From: Diprion similis
Taxonomy: Eukaryota > Arthropoda > Insecta > Hymenoptera > Diprionidae
Assembly: GCF_021155765.1 (NCBI RefSeq)
Contig: NC_060106.1
Location: 379,501 to 443,500 of the forward strand
Length of the DNA: 64,000 bases
Reading direction: 5' to 3'
Part shown: in pieces, positions 24,150-31,622 of the stretch
Numbering within the stretch: the first letter of the stretch is position 1
Layout of the letters: each line of letters begins with the position of its first letter
Notes under the pieces: generated by a model
Seen by the model: only the letters and a program-made list of their open reading frames with translations
What the model was told of the DNA's origin: nothing
Database searches by the model: none
Position numbers and translations under genes: made by a program

Positions 24150-24750
24150 GGTGCCGCTGATGTGACTTGAAAATATCAAATCGTGACGTCATAAATACGT
24201 GCAGCGCCTCTGAACGTTGAACGGTGAACTAAGGCCGCTGATTTCATTGGCTTGTTCTGTTAGATCCAACCAATGATGTCAGTTACAGATCGGAACATAC
24301 TTCTTGTGGACCGTAAACGGGCTGCTGTCACATGAAAAACGCGTATACGAATCGAGCCATGTTTACAAAGAAATAACTGATAGTACATGATAGTATAAAT
24401 TTTCCCGGATAACGTGAGTGCTTTTGTACGTGTGAATCTCCCTGGCGAGGGTGAAAGAAATTGTGGAACAGTGCAATCAATGAATATTCAACATGCGGTA
24501 GCTCCGATCGGCCATGTTTGCTGTCGCGTGATTTTATTCACTTCATCATTCTTTATTATAAACATTATCAGCGATTTGCCTGAGCAGTGACTGAGATTCA
24601 CACGTACACTATTATTCAAGCTACGATTTAAAATATTTCCGAGTAAGATTCATACTCTCGTTATCGCAGGATTCGTATAGGCGTTTTCACCCAATTTCGC
24701 CGCTTCTGACGTCACGAAATATATATATGACATGCCAGGTCAGCGGGGCC
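24150..24750 (+). mobile_element. TTAA-flanked MITE, copy 1 (601 bp)
   Basis: TTAA lies directly outside both ends (24146-24149 and 24751-24754). The ends are GGTGCCGCTGA and TCAGCGGGGCC, an imperfect 11-bp inverted repeat. Palindromic TGACGTCA-type sites lie near both ends (about 24184 and 24708). No coding frame. A reverse-oriented copy, about 90% alike by eye, is at 50473-51063. TTAA duplications are typical of piggyBac-type transposition, but the termini do not match the usual CCC start. Confidence 0.8.
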
Positions 24751-24754
24751 TTAA

Positions 24755-25956
24755 AGCTGAAATGATATTTGAGCATTTATGCACAAATCAACGGATTGGA
24801 TCCACTACACCTAAATGCTGAACATAACAAAGACGTCGTCGTGGGAATTGCTTCAGAAATTTCATGTTCGTATACTCCACGTAATAAATTAGTTCCTCAA
24901 TTCTAACTACAGCCTTACTCAATACTTTTGTTACGAGTTTCAGAAAGTAACCATGGGGTAGGTACGTGTACCTCAACTGATTCATTTTGACGAATTACGC
25001 TGATGACGAGCCAGGAAAATAGGGAAGCAGATTTCGCAGTCTGGATTTTGGAGAGTAAAATCATATTATTCCGTACGTATTAAAAATATATATATATATA
25101 TATCATGATAAACTTTTCAAAGCGAAATAATAATAAATTCGCAATGGCAAATATGAAGAATAAATACATACATGGATGTAACTTTTCAACAACAACTATG
25201 AGTTAACACTTATATTTACTAAACAATTTCGTTACTTAAATGTTTCAGTGACACACTGATATGGGACTGTTTACGGCGTTGAAGCACCACAGTCTTTATG
25301 TATATATTGAATAATATTATAACAACCCATTAATTACAAAATTTTATAAAAAATATGTATTGCGCTCATTGAGAAAGATAATTATTTGAAATAGAATGTA
25401 GTTTAAATGTAATAAGATAAGGTTTTAGAATAGATTTATATATAATATCGTATATTATTATTTATAATTTTGTCAGCTGGAAATTAATTAAACTTATTTG
25501 TATAGGTCGATTCCCGATGTGTATAATGTTTCATTAATTGATTATTAAAATGTAATTCTTCAGTGAAAATATCGAAATTCTAACAATTGATAAATTTAGT
25601 TCACATATATTTCATAATTCCAATAAATTATCTAGCACAAAGGAATTATGTATTACATTATTCTAGAATAAGCCAACACAATCAAATTTAAAATAAATTC
25701 GTTGATGTGGTAACCAATTCAATTTCCGACTTATTCTTTTCCCGTCACTATGGCGTTGACTGAATCTTCAGTCAACGATTGCCGATTCGAGATCTAGGTT
25801 AGGTAGAGTAGACCAGCTTGGAGCAAGTTTTTAAATAAAGCGGGTCGTGTATGTGAACGGCGCCATTTTGAAATTTAGTTCAGACAGAGTGGGTCATAGC
25901 GCAGATGGCGCGCTAAACAGGGGACCGAAATTTAACATGGTAGGTTTCCGCCCCTG
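24755..25956. other. AT-rich 3' part of the P-like element, no gene
   Basis: Non-coding DNA downstream of the transposase gene with a short (TA)n run near 25083-25103. A perfect small hairpin GTTGACTGA/TCAGTCAAC lies at about 25753-25774. No open frame of note. Confidence 0.6.
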
Positions 25957-26333
25957 GAGCGATGGCACACCGCGTGGCGAGGGTCTATAGTCTCTTGCCA
26001 CACAAGGCCACAGCGACACGAGCACGAAGAGCGCTTCACTTGTATTAGTTTCGTAGCGACGCGCACACACGTAACCGATACACTTCGTTGGAACAACGAT
26101 ACAGGACCCCAATACCAGCGATACTGGGGGGAGCACGCACTACACGCGGACACTGATAGATACGATAGCGATGAGACACGAGACGCGAACACACTCGCAC
26201 AACTATATCACCACGCACCAACACTACCGCGACCCGTATGTGTGAGAGCGACCGAGAGTGTCGATGAGGTTGACGAGATTTTCGTTTCGAAATAATCGAC
26301 ACTTTTCCGAGTTTCTGTTCGTGTATTCACTCC

Positions 26334-26352
26334 AATCCGGCTCGAAGGACCA
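26334..26352 (-). promoter_or_regulatory. Primer-binding site for tRNA-Tyr (BEL element)
   Basis: On the minus strand this reads TGGTCCTTCGAGCCGGATT, two bases after the LTR end. It is the complement of the 3' end of an animal tRNA-Tyr including CCA. It primes minus-strand DNA synthesis. Confidence 0.85.
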
Positions 26353-26354
26353 AA

Positions 26355-26661
26355 TGTTTTTTGCTAGATTAGATTAGGTGAGGATGGGAGTAAAATACGA
26401 ATCACAGTTTTTCTTAACAAGAAACCAAAATTAACAATTTATTCAATAGGATAGAAATTGCTTGACGAGGTTCGAAGTTTACATCCTCGCTCAAGCTCTA
26501 CAAGAGTGTAACTGAGGTAAACAAGGCATTTGCTGCCTTGAGAGTGTACGTAGTGAATGTGTTTGTGTGGTTGTGTGTGTGGGTTTGTTTTGATAATTTT
26601 AGGAAACAGTTCACGTGTGATTTCGAGCTCTCTTTTATGAATTCGGTGAGAATGCTGAACA
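26355..26661 (-). repeat. BEL LTR (307 bp) shared by two joined elements
   Basis: Its left side carries the PBS and leader of the full-length BEL copy, so it acts as that copy's 5' LTR. Its right side carries TTCCGCCCGCC (26662-26672), the purine-tract complement that normally lies inside a 3' LTR. One LTR thus serves as 5' LTR of one unit and 3' LTR of the next. Confidence 0.88.
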
Positions 26662-28181
26662 TTCCGCCCGCCGTCGCCGAACAAATTGACGAGCCATACC
26701 ATCTCCTCACCAAGTACTCGAACTTGACAAGGTTATCAAGAATCACTGCTTGGTGTTGTCGTGTCAATCTCACAAAAAATGGTAAACGCAATCCAACTCC
26801 AGCACTCACGCCATCTGAAATCGCTGCCGCCCTCCTGCGTCTCATTCGAGTTGAACAAAACCGCAATTTTAAAACTGAAATTCGTCTTCTCGAATCCGGA
26901 CAAACGCCTTCGAAAGGGCAACTTCTCCAACTGAGCCCCCTTCTCGACGACAAAGGTCATCTCCGCGTGGGCGGACGGCTAAAAAACTCACTTCTCGATC
27001 CTGATGAGAAACACCCTTACATTCTACCAAGCCGATCTCCATTGACTAAGTTACTCATCGAACATTATCATAAGGAAACTCTTCACGGCGGAGTGCAGCT
27101 CACTCTCGCCACCCTCCGACAACGATACTGGGTGATTGGTGGTCGCACTGCAGTGAAAGCGGTCATACACAGATGTCTTATTTGCGTGCGACACCGAGCT
27201 ACGACAGCGACTCAAATCATGGGAAATCTTCCGAAGGCTCGAGTCACCCGAGCTCGACCCTTCCTCCACTCTGGAGTAGATTACGCTGGTCCAATCTACC
27301 TTCAAACTGCGAAAGGAAGGGGACACAAATCGTACAAGGCTTACATTGCCGTGTTCGTTTGCTTTTCGACAAGAGCGGTACACCTTGAAGCCGTATCCGA
27401 CTACACCACTGATAGCTTCTTGGCGGCATTCCGGCGATTTGTTTCGCGCAGAGGAAAGTGCGCTACACTTACAAGTGATTGCGGAACAAATTTTGTAGGA
27501 GCAGACGCTGAACTACGAGCTCTCCTTGCTACTACTTCTGCTGAATCCGAGAAAATCGCGAATATTCTCGCCAACGATGGAACGTTGTGGAAGTTTAACC
27601 CCCCAGCGGCTCCGCACTTCGGCGGACTCTGGGAAGCAGCGGTGAAATCGACAAAACATCATCTTCGACGAGTGCTAGGCGAGAACACCTTGACTTTCGA
27701 GGAAATGACTACACTACTGACACAAGTGGAAGCTTGTCTCAACTCTCGTCCACTCCAAGCTCTCACAGACGATCCTGACGATCTGTCAGCGCTCACGCCA
27801 GCTCATTTTTTAATAGGTGAACCCCTCACTGCCGTCCCGGAACCGTCTCTCGTCAACTTACCTCACTCACGCCTATCAAGATTTCAGCTCATTCAGCAAA
27901 TGCAACGTCACTTCTGGAATCGATGGTCATCTGAGTATCTGCATACTCTGCAGTCCCGGCACAAGTGGCAACAACCTCAGCCTTCTCTGCAAATCGGTGA
28001 CCTCGTTCTTATAAAAAACGAACAATTACCACCGACTAAGTGGCCTTTAGCTCGTGTCACTAACGTTCATTCGGGAGAAGATAAAAAAATCCGCGTTGCT
28101 ACTGTTAAGACAGCAACATCATCATTAACTCGCCCAGTTGTGAAGCTTTGCCCTTTACTCAAAAGTGACGAAGCCCAATAA
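26637..28181 (+). CDS. Inverted BEL integrase fragment fused in frame to LTR sequence
   Basis: The open frame starts in the LTR (ATG at 26637, MNSVRMLN), crosses the junction at about 26668 and continues as BEL pol from AEQIDEPYHLLTKYSN to its natural end. It contains the complete integrase (HYHKETLHGG, HRCLICVRH, DYAGPIYLQ, TSDCGTNFVGAD, GGLWEAAVKSTKHH) and the C-terminal region. It matches 14659-16168 in inverse orientation, apparently near-identically. It keeps the A that is missing near 15985 in the full-length copy, so integrase is in frame here while protease and reverse transcriptase are absent. Whether any start codon in this antisense LTR is used is unknown. Confidence 0.75.
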   Translation: MNSVRMLNIPPAVAEQIDEPYHLLTKYSNLTRLSRITAWCCRVNLTKNGKRNPTPALTPSEIAAALLRLIRVEQNRNFKTEIRLLESGQTPSKGQLLQLSPLLDDKGHLRVGGRLKNSLLDPDEKHPYILPSRSPLTKLLIEHYHKETLHGGVQLTLATLRQRYWVIGGRTAVKAVIHRCLICVRHRATTATQIMGNLPKARVTRARPFLHSGVDYAGPIYLQTAKGRGHKSYKAYIAVFVCFSTRAVHLEAVSDYTTDSFLAAFRRFVSRRGKCATLTSDCGTNFVGADAELRALLATTSAESEKIANILANDGTLWKFNPPAAPHFGGLWEAAVKSTKHHLRRVLGENTLTFEEMTTLLTQVEACLNSRPLQALTDDPDDLSALTPAHFLIGEPLTAVPEPSLVNLPHSRLSRFQLIQQMQRHFWNRWSSEYLHTLQSRHKWQQPQPSLQIGDLVLIKNEQLPPTKWPLARVTNVHSGEDKKIRVATVKTATSSLTRPVVKLCPLLKSDEAQ

Positions 28182-28253
28182 ACAAAAAAAAACCATTTCA
28201 TAGTACGCTGAGCACTCGACACTCAATTTCGTCCTCCGACGAGGCGGGCGGAA

Positions 28254-28559
28254 TGTTCAGCATTCTCACCGAATTCATAAGAGAGAGCTCGAAATCACAC
28301 GTGAACTGTTTCCTAAAATTATCAAAACAAACCCACACACGCAACCACACAAACACATTCACTACGTACACTCTCAAGGCAGCAAATGCCTGTTTACCTC
28401 AGTTACACTCTTGTAGAGCTTGAGCGAGGATGTAAACTTCGAACCTCGTCAAGCAATTTCTATCCTATTGAATAAATTGTTAATTTTGGTTTCTTGTTAA
28501 GAAAAACTGTGATTCGTATTTTACTCCCATCCTCACCTAATCTAATCTAGCAAAAAACA
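28254..28559 (+). repeat. BEL LTR in inverted orientation (306 bp)
   Basis: Starts TGTTCAGCATTCTC after the polypurine tract GGCGGGCGGAA and ends GCAAAAAACA. Only TTTG, the first four bases of the expected post-LTR sequence, follows before unrelated viral sequence begins. Confidence 0.9.
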
Positions 28560-28717
28560 TTTGCTAAATTATTTATCCAAGAGAAATGGATGAAATTATG
28601 TCATGATCCGTCTAGAAGAAAGTTAGAATAGAGGTTTCCTGTATCATAGATGTGATTATTTCACCTCAGAATTTTATTGACACTATTATAGATGTGATTA
28701 TTTCACTTCAAAACATT

Positions 28718-29068
28718 ATGCGTCTTATCTTACTATTACTTCTTACTTCAACAATGGATATCGAATCTTCCAAGTTGGCAGCTAGGTTCGTAAGAGCGTC
28801 ACTAACCATTCAAATTGAGTTGGCACAAAACGTATCTGATGCTTTGCGAACAGATACCTATCTATTTGATGGGAACAATCTCTTCCTTGATGCTGAAACG
28901 AAGATTGTTAATAACATCAGATATCTCAAAAAAGGAAATAAAATAGCTGTCTCATCTCGAGCCGCGCAACTAACATTTAATACCGGAAACACCTATATGC
29001 AGTACGTGACTGATACCACCAACATATCTCCTTCTGATAATTCTGTAATTCTTAAGCGAAAAAGTTAA
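28718..29068 (+). CDS. Viral ORF of unknown function (117 residues)
   Basis: The first ATG of the frame is at 28718 (MRLILLLLLTSTMDIESS); an in-frame ATG at 28754 would remove the hydrophobic start. A short leucine run could act as a signal or membrane segment. The rest is polar with no recognisable domain. It lies 82 bases before the next viral ORF in the same orientation, as expected for subgenomic-RNA genes. Upstream, a GATGTGATTATTTCAC motif is repeated at about 28649 and 28691. I do not recognise the protein; its viral origin is inferred from position between the LTR junction and the clear viral genes. Confidence 0.5.
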   Translation: MRLILLLLLTSTMDIESSKLAARFVRASLTIQIELAQNVSDALRTDTYLFDGNNLFLDAETKIVNNIRYLKKGNKIAVSSRAAQLTFNTGNTYMQYVTDTTNISPSDNSVILKRKS

Positions 29069-29150
29069 ATTCTGTGTGTAGGACTAATGGATCCTACGTT
29101 AATATATTCTTTTGTTTGTATTTTGTTGTATGTTGTTGAAGTAATTCAGT

Positions 29151-29963
29151 ATGAATCCTATGATTTTGGGTGTTAATATTCCAGATGACTTTCCTTCTTC
29201 CCGTAAGTCGTTGAGATTCTTATCCGGTAAAAGATTCTGGGACTTATTTTGTATTTACGATCTTTACGCATACTCGCCTAAAATGGCACACGCGTTGTTC
29301 GGCGATGTTGTACCTTCTAAATTCAGGATTGAAGACATCACTTCAATACCTGTGTGTATCGATAATGTGGTATTTTCCCTTGAAGAGCGTGTAGTTAACA
29401 AGCTCGCGTTCTCGAACTATCGGTACACTTGTGACGTTGACGATACTGAATATGATCATCTCAACACCTTGAGCAGCGTTGTTGATGACGCTGTTGTGCA
29501 TTTTGATATTTGGCAAACCATAATGCAATACTGCAATTGCAGTACTAAATTACGTATGTTTACATCTGTCCCGGAAGCTCTCGATTATTCTGATCCTAAC
29601 TTCCATTTGCATATATTTTCTTCTGCCCGGCTATCTGATCATGTTCTTGCACCTTTGAACTCTCTCACTAAAGTAACTAAATCTATAAGAGCACCGGCTA
29701 AGACGCGATGCATTTGCCAGACTATTTTCTTTAATAATTTCGGATATTTTTATGCTAGAAGACACAGGTTGGCTTACATTTTCAATAGAGTCAGTGTTTC
29801 ATTGAAGGTAGATGATGAACCGGTTATTGATATAGCCACATTAGTGGATTACCATAACGATATATCGGCCGGTGATGAAATGATAACAAGTGAAATGTTG
29901 GATCTTCTGCATGACATGGATGAAGAGGAGGTGGCTGATTCACACTGGTCAGATGAAGATTGA
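29151..29963 (+). CDS. Viral ORF of unknown function (270 residues)
   Basis: Open frame from ATG 29151 to a stop at 29961-29963. The protein is globular in character, with aromatic and cysteine residues in the middle and a strongly acidic tail (DMDEEEVADSHWSDED). No catalytic motif was recognised. It lies 42 bases before the coat-protein ORF in the same direction, a compact arrangement typical of plant-virus-like RNA genomes. A movement- or accessory-protein role is possible for its position, but nothing in the sequence shows it. Confidence 0.55.
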   Translation: MNPMILGVNIPDDFPSSRKSLRFLSGKRFWDLFCIYDLYAYSPKMAHALFGDVVPSKFRIEDITSIPVCIDNVVFSLEERVVNKLAFSNYRYTCDVDDTEYDHLNTLSSVVDDAVVHFDIWQTIMQYCNCSTKLRMFTSVPEALDYSDPNFHLHIFSSARLSDHVLAPLNSLTKVTKSIRAPAKTRCICQTIFFNNFGYFYARRHRLAYIFNRVSVSLKVDDEPVIDIATLVDYHNDISAGDEMITSEMLDLLHDMDEEEVADSHWSDED

Positions 29964-30005
29964 TACATAGTCGGTTTGGGCCAGATATGCTCGTACTAGT
30001 TTATT

Positions 30006-30512
30006 ATGGATATACTTCAGAGATTTGCGAACTTAACATCAAACATGAGCAGGTATACAAACTGGAACGATACCCATAAACTTTTACGTAGACAACCTTT
30101 CGTACCTCTTGATGATTTTATCACCTTTATCAGGGAGACTATGTCATCTTCTTTCTACATTAAAACCAATAGAGATCGTATCCGTACGGCCTACCAGAGA
30201 ATGAGTCAAGGAGTTGCTCCTTTTCGTGAAGATCTTCGTTTCCCGGACGATTTTTACGTCCACATCAGCGACACAGGCGTCGAGACCTGGTTAACGCAAC
30301 TTGTTCATTCAGCTGATGTACCTGATAGGCAGATAGAAAGAAGAAACGACGGTTCCTTTGATTCCTCCCTTTCCGACGCCAAAAAGTCTCATGATTCCGC
30401 ACTGGATTCCCTAAATCGTTTAATTACCAATCTTGATATAAATTCCCTGTCCGCAAAGGGTATACATAATAGAGATACCTTTGAGAGAACATTCAAATTA
30501 ATTTGGCAGTAA
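30006..30512 (+). CDS. Tobamovirus-type (Virgaviridae) coat protein, endogenised
   Basis: 168 residues from ATG 30006. The central LRFPDDFYVHI, the helix AKKSHDSALDSLNRLITNLD and the C-terminal NRDTFERTFKLIW follow the order and spacing of the helical-rod coat protein family of tobamovirus-like viruses; the length is also normal for that family (about 160-180). The usual role is RNA encapsidation as a helical subunit. It is the last ORF before a structured 3' UTR, the usual place for this gene. The frame is complete with no stops. The assignment rests on pattern recognition, not on a search. Confidence 0.72.
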   Translation: MDILQRFANLTSNMSRYTNWNDTHKLLRRQPFVPLDDFITFIRETMSSSFYIKTNRDRIRTAYQRMSQGVAPFREDLRFPDDFYVHISDTGVETWLTQLVHSADVPDRQIERRNDGSFDSSLSDAKKSHDSALDSLNRLITNLDINSLSAKGIHNRDTFERTFKLIWQ

Positions 30513-30653
30513 TGCAATAATCGCCCTCTAGCGTATGAATGATTGAGTGTATGTAAATCTAATACGTAAGTATTAGACCGAGAAATCCCTGCCGCGGGGT
30601 GTACAATCTCGGGAATGATGTAGCCTATTGTAGAGGCTACATAAGCGGCACCA
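30513..30653 (+). ncRNA. Viral 3' UTR with tRNA-like hairpins, ending CCA
   Basis: Between the coat-protein stop and the helicase fragment lie three perfect hairpins: AATAC-GTAA-GTATT (30561-30574), CCGAGA...TCTCGG (30578-30583 with 30607-30612) and GTAGCC...GGCTAC (30620-30625 with 30635-30640). The segment then reads GCGGCACCA (30645-30653). The layout resembles the tRNA-like 3' end of virga-type genomes. Helicase coding begins at the next base, so this looks like the true genomic 3' terminus. Confidence 0.6.
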
Positions 30654-30659
30654 GCCCTT

Positions 30660-31622
30660 ATGGTGCATGCTGGTACTATTGGATATATAGCTGCTATTAC
30701 TAAATGTAAAAAAATGATCCTATTGGGAGACGACAACCAAATTCCATTTATAGACAGGGATCAAATATGCGATATGAGATATAGTAAGGTCGAAAATTTT
30801 TGTGGTGTTTCACGTGAACTTTCGAAATCTTATAGGTGTCCTCAAGATGTGTGCTATGCTTTAAAGGGTAAATATGATAATATTTATTCCGCGTCCGACG
30901 TGTGCAAATCCATGAGGATTTTGGCTTATTCCGGTACCAAAATCCCTAAAATTGAGGGAGCGCTATATCAAGTATATTTTCAATCAGATAAAGAAATGTT
31001 AATTAGAGAAGGTTTTGATAAAATAGGTAAGGTGCTAACGACCCATGAGTCTCAAGGTTTAACTTTTGATCACGTCATAGTAATACGCACTAGTGCAAAA
31101 GCATTGAAATTGTATGATAGTCAGGAACACGCCACTGTTGCCATAAGCAGACATAGAAAGACCTTTATCTATATGACCGATACATCTGACGCGATTACCG
31201 CTCCCGTCCGAAAAGCAGAACTAAGTGCTGATATGATATCAAAGTGGAATAATGAGAGGAAGCAAACGGACGTGCCAGCGCTTTTGACTGCTGGTTATAC
31301 TCCGGCAGAATTGATTTTGAAGAGAGTTGACAATGGTGATACGTGTGAGGAAGCTATAAAGAACCTACCACATGTCACCCATTCACCGCTTGTACCTGTA
31401 ACTATACTTCCTGACACTTATACACCGTTTGTGCGCGCGTCTCTCAGGACACGGCAAGATTCTGATCTGATGTATTTACAGGCCTGGTATGATGACAAAA
31501 TGCCGGGACATATTGAGACAATTCTGGAGTATGACCAAGACATAATAGAGTACAGTAATTTGACTTTAGCTATAGATCGTATAGATATAATCCGGCTCGA
31601 AGGACCAAATGTTTTTTGCTAG
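30660..31622 (+). CDS. Fragment of viral replicase: superfamily 1 helicase
   Basis: The coding sequence of viral origin runs from about 30654 to 31588; the last ten codons before the stop come from the PBS and LTR. Helicase motifs visible are III (ILLGDDNQIP), IV (KSYRCP), V (TTHESQGLTFDHV) and VI (VAISRHRKTFIY). Motif I and the acidic motif II lie upstream of the break and are missing. The approximately 130 residues after motif VI would link to the polymerase, which is absent. ATG 30660 is an internal methionine, not a natural start. In the virus this region unwinds RNA during replication; here it is a truncated cDNA. Confidence 0.8.
   Translation: MVHAGTIGYIAAITKCKKMILLGDDNQIPFIDRDQICDMRYSKVENFCGVSRELSKSYRCPQDVCYALKGKYDNIYSASDVCKSMRILAYSGTKIPKIEGALYQVYFQSDKEMLIREGFDKIGKVLTTHESQGLTFDHVIVIRTSAKALKLYDSQEHATVAISRHRKTFIYMTDTSDAITAPVRKAELSADMISKWNNERKQTDVPALLTAGYTPAELILKRVDNGDTCEEAIKNLPHVTHSPLVPVTILPDTYTPFVRASLRTRQDSDLMYLQAWYDDKMPGHIETILEYDQDIIEYSNLTLAIDRIDIIRLEGPNVFC
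31589..31607 (-). promoter_or_regulatory. tRNA-Tyr primer-binding site at the virus/LTR junction
   Basis: Same sequence as at 26334-26352 (minus strand TGGTCCTTCGAGCCGGATT). The match to the BEL element stops exactly at the end of the PBS; the next bases are viral instead of the BEL leader. Confidence 0.85.

Larger units (their letters stand above)
20011..25956 (+). mobile_element. P-like DNA transposon nested in the BEL leader
   Basis: The 8-bp sequence GAGCGATG lies immediately outside both ends (20003-20010 and 25957-25964), the duplication length expected for P and hAT elements. The left end reads CAGGGGGGGAAACATGC and the reverse complement of the right end reads CAGGGGCGGAAACCTAC, so the terminal inverted repeat is about 17 bp with three mismatches. 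Inside lie the THAP transposase gene and a TTAA-flanked MITE. With the insert removed, the two halves of the BEL leader rejoin. Confidence 0.85.
14281..26661 (-). mobile_element. Full-length BEL/Pao LTR retrotransposon, leader split by a P-like element
   Basis: On the minus strand the order is 5' LTR (26661-26355), tRNA-Tyr PBS (26352-26334), leader (26333-25965, resumed at 20010-19860), gag-pol (19859-14659), a purine-rich tract next to the LTR (GGCGGGCGGAA, 14597-14587) and the 3' LTR (14586-14281). Removing the 5.95-kb nested P-like element and its duplication leaves about 6.4 kb, a normal BEL length. The LTRs look nearly identical, so insertion seems recent. No target duplication is visible because the 5' LTR is fused to further element-derived DNA on its right side. 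Confidence 0.88.
28560..31588 (+). other. Endogenous viral element from a virga-like plus-strand RNA virus
   Basis: About 3.0 kb of viral sequence in plus orientation with four open frames, little intergenic space and codon use unlike the flanking retroelement. A tobamovirus-type coat protein and a superfamily 1 helicase fragment identify the source as a virga-like virus. The helicase lies downstream of the 3' UTR, so the pieces are out of genomic order. Polymerase, methyltransferase and the N-terminal helicase motifs are absent, so the copy cannot encode a replicating virus. Open frames without stops suggest recent acquisition. Confidence 0.8.

Noticed and set aside
20046..25930. TTTAGTTC...AGTGGG motif near both ends of the P-like element
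   Set aside because: It occurs in direct rather than inverted orientation with several mismatches; the CAGGGG termini and the GAGCGATG duplication define the ends better.
26334..26354. Fragment of a tRNA-Tyr gene
   Set aside because: Only the 3' 19 bases of the tRNA are present, directly beside an LTR end and on the complementary strand; this is a primer-binding site. The same applies at 31589-31607.
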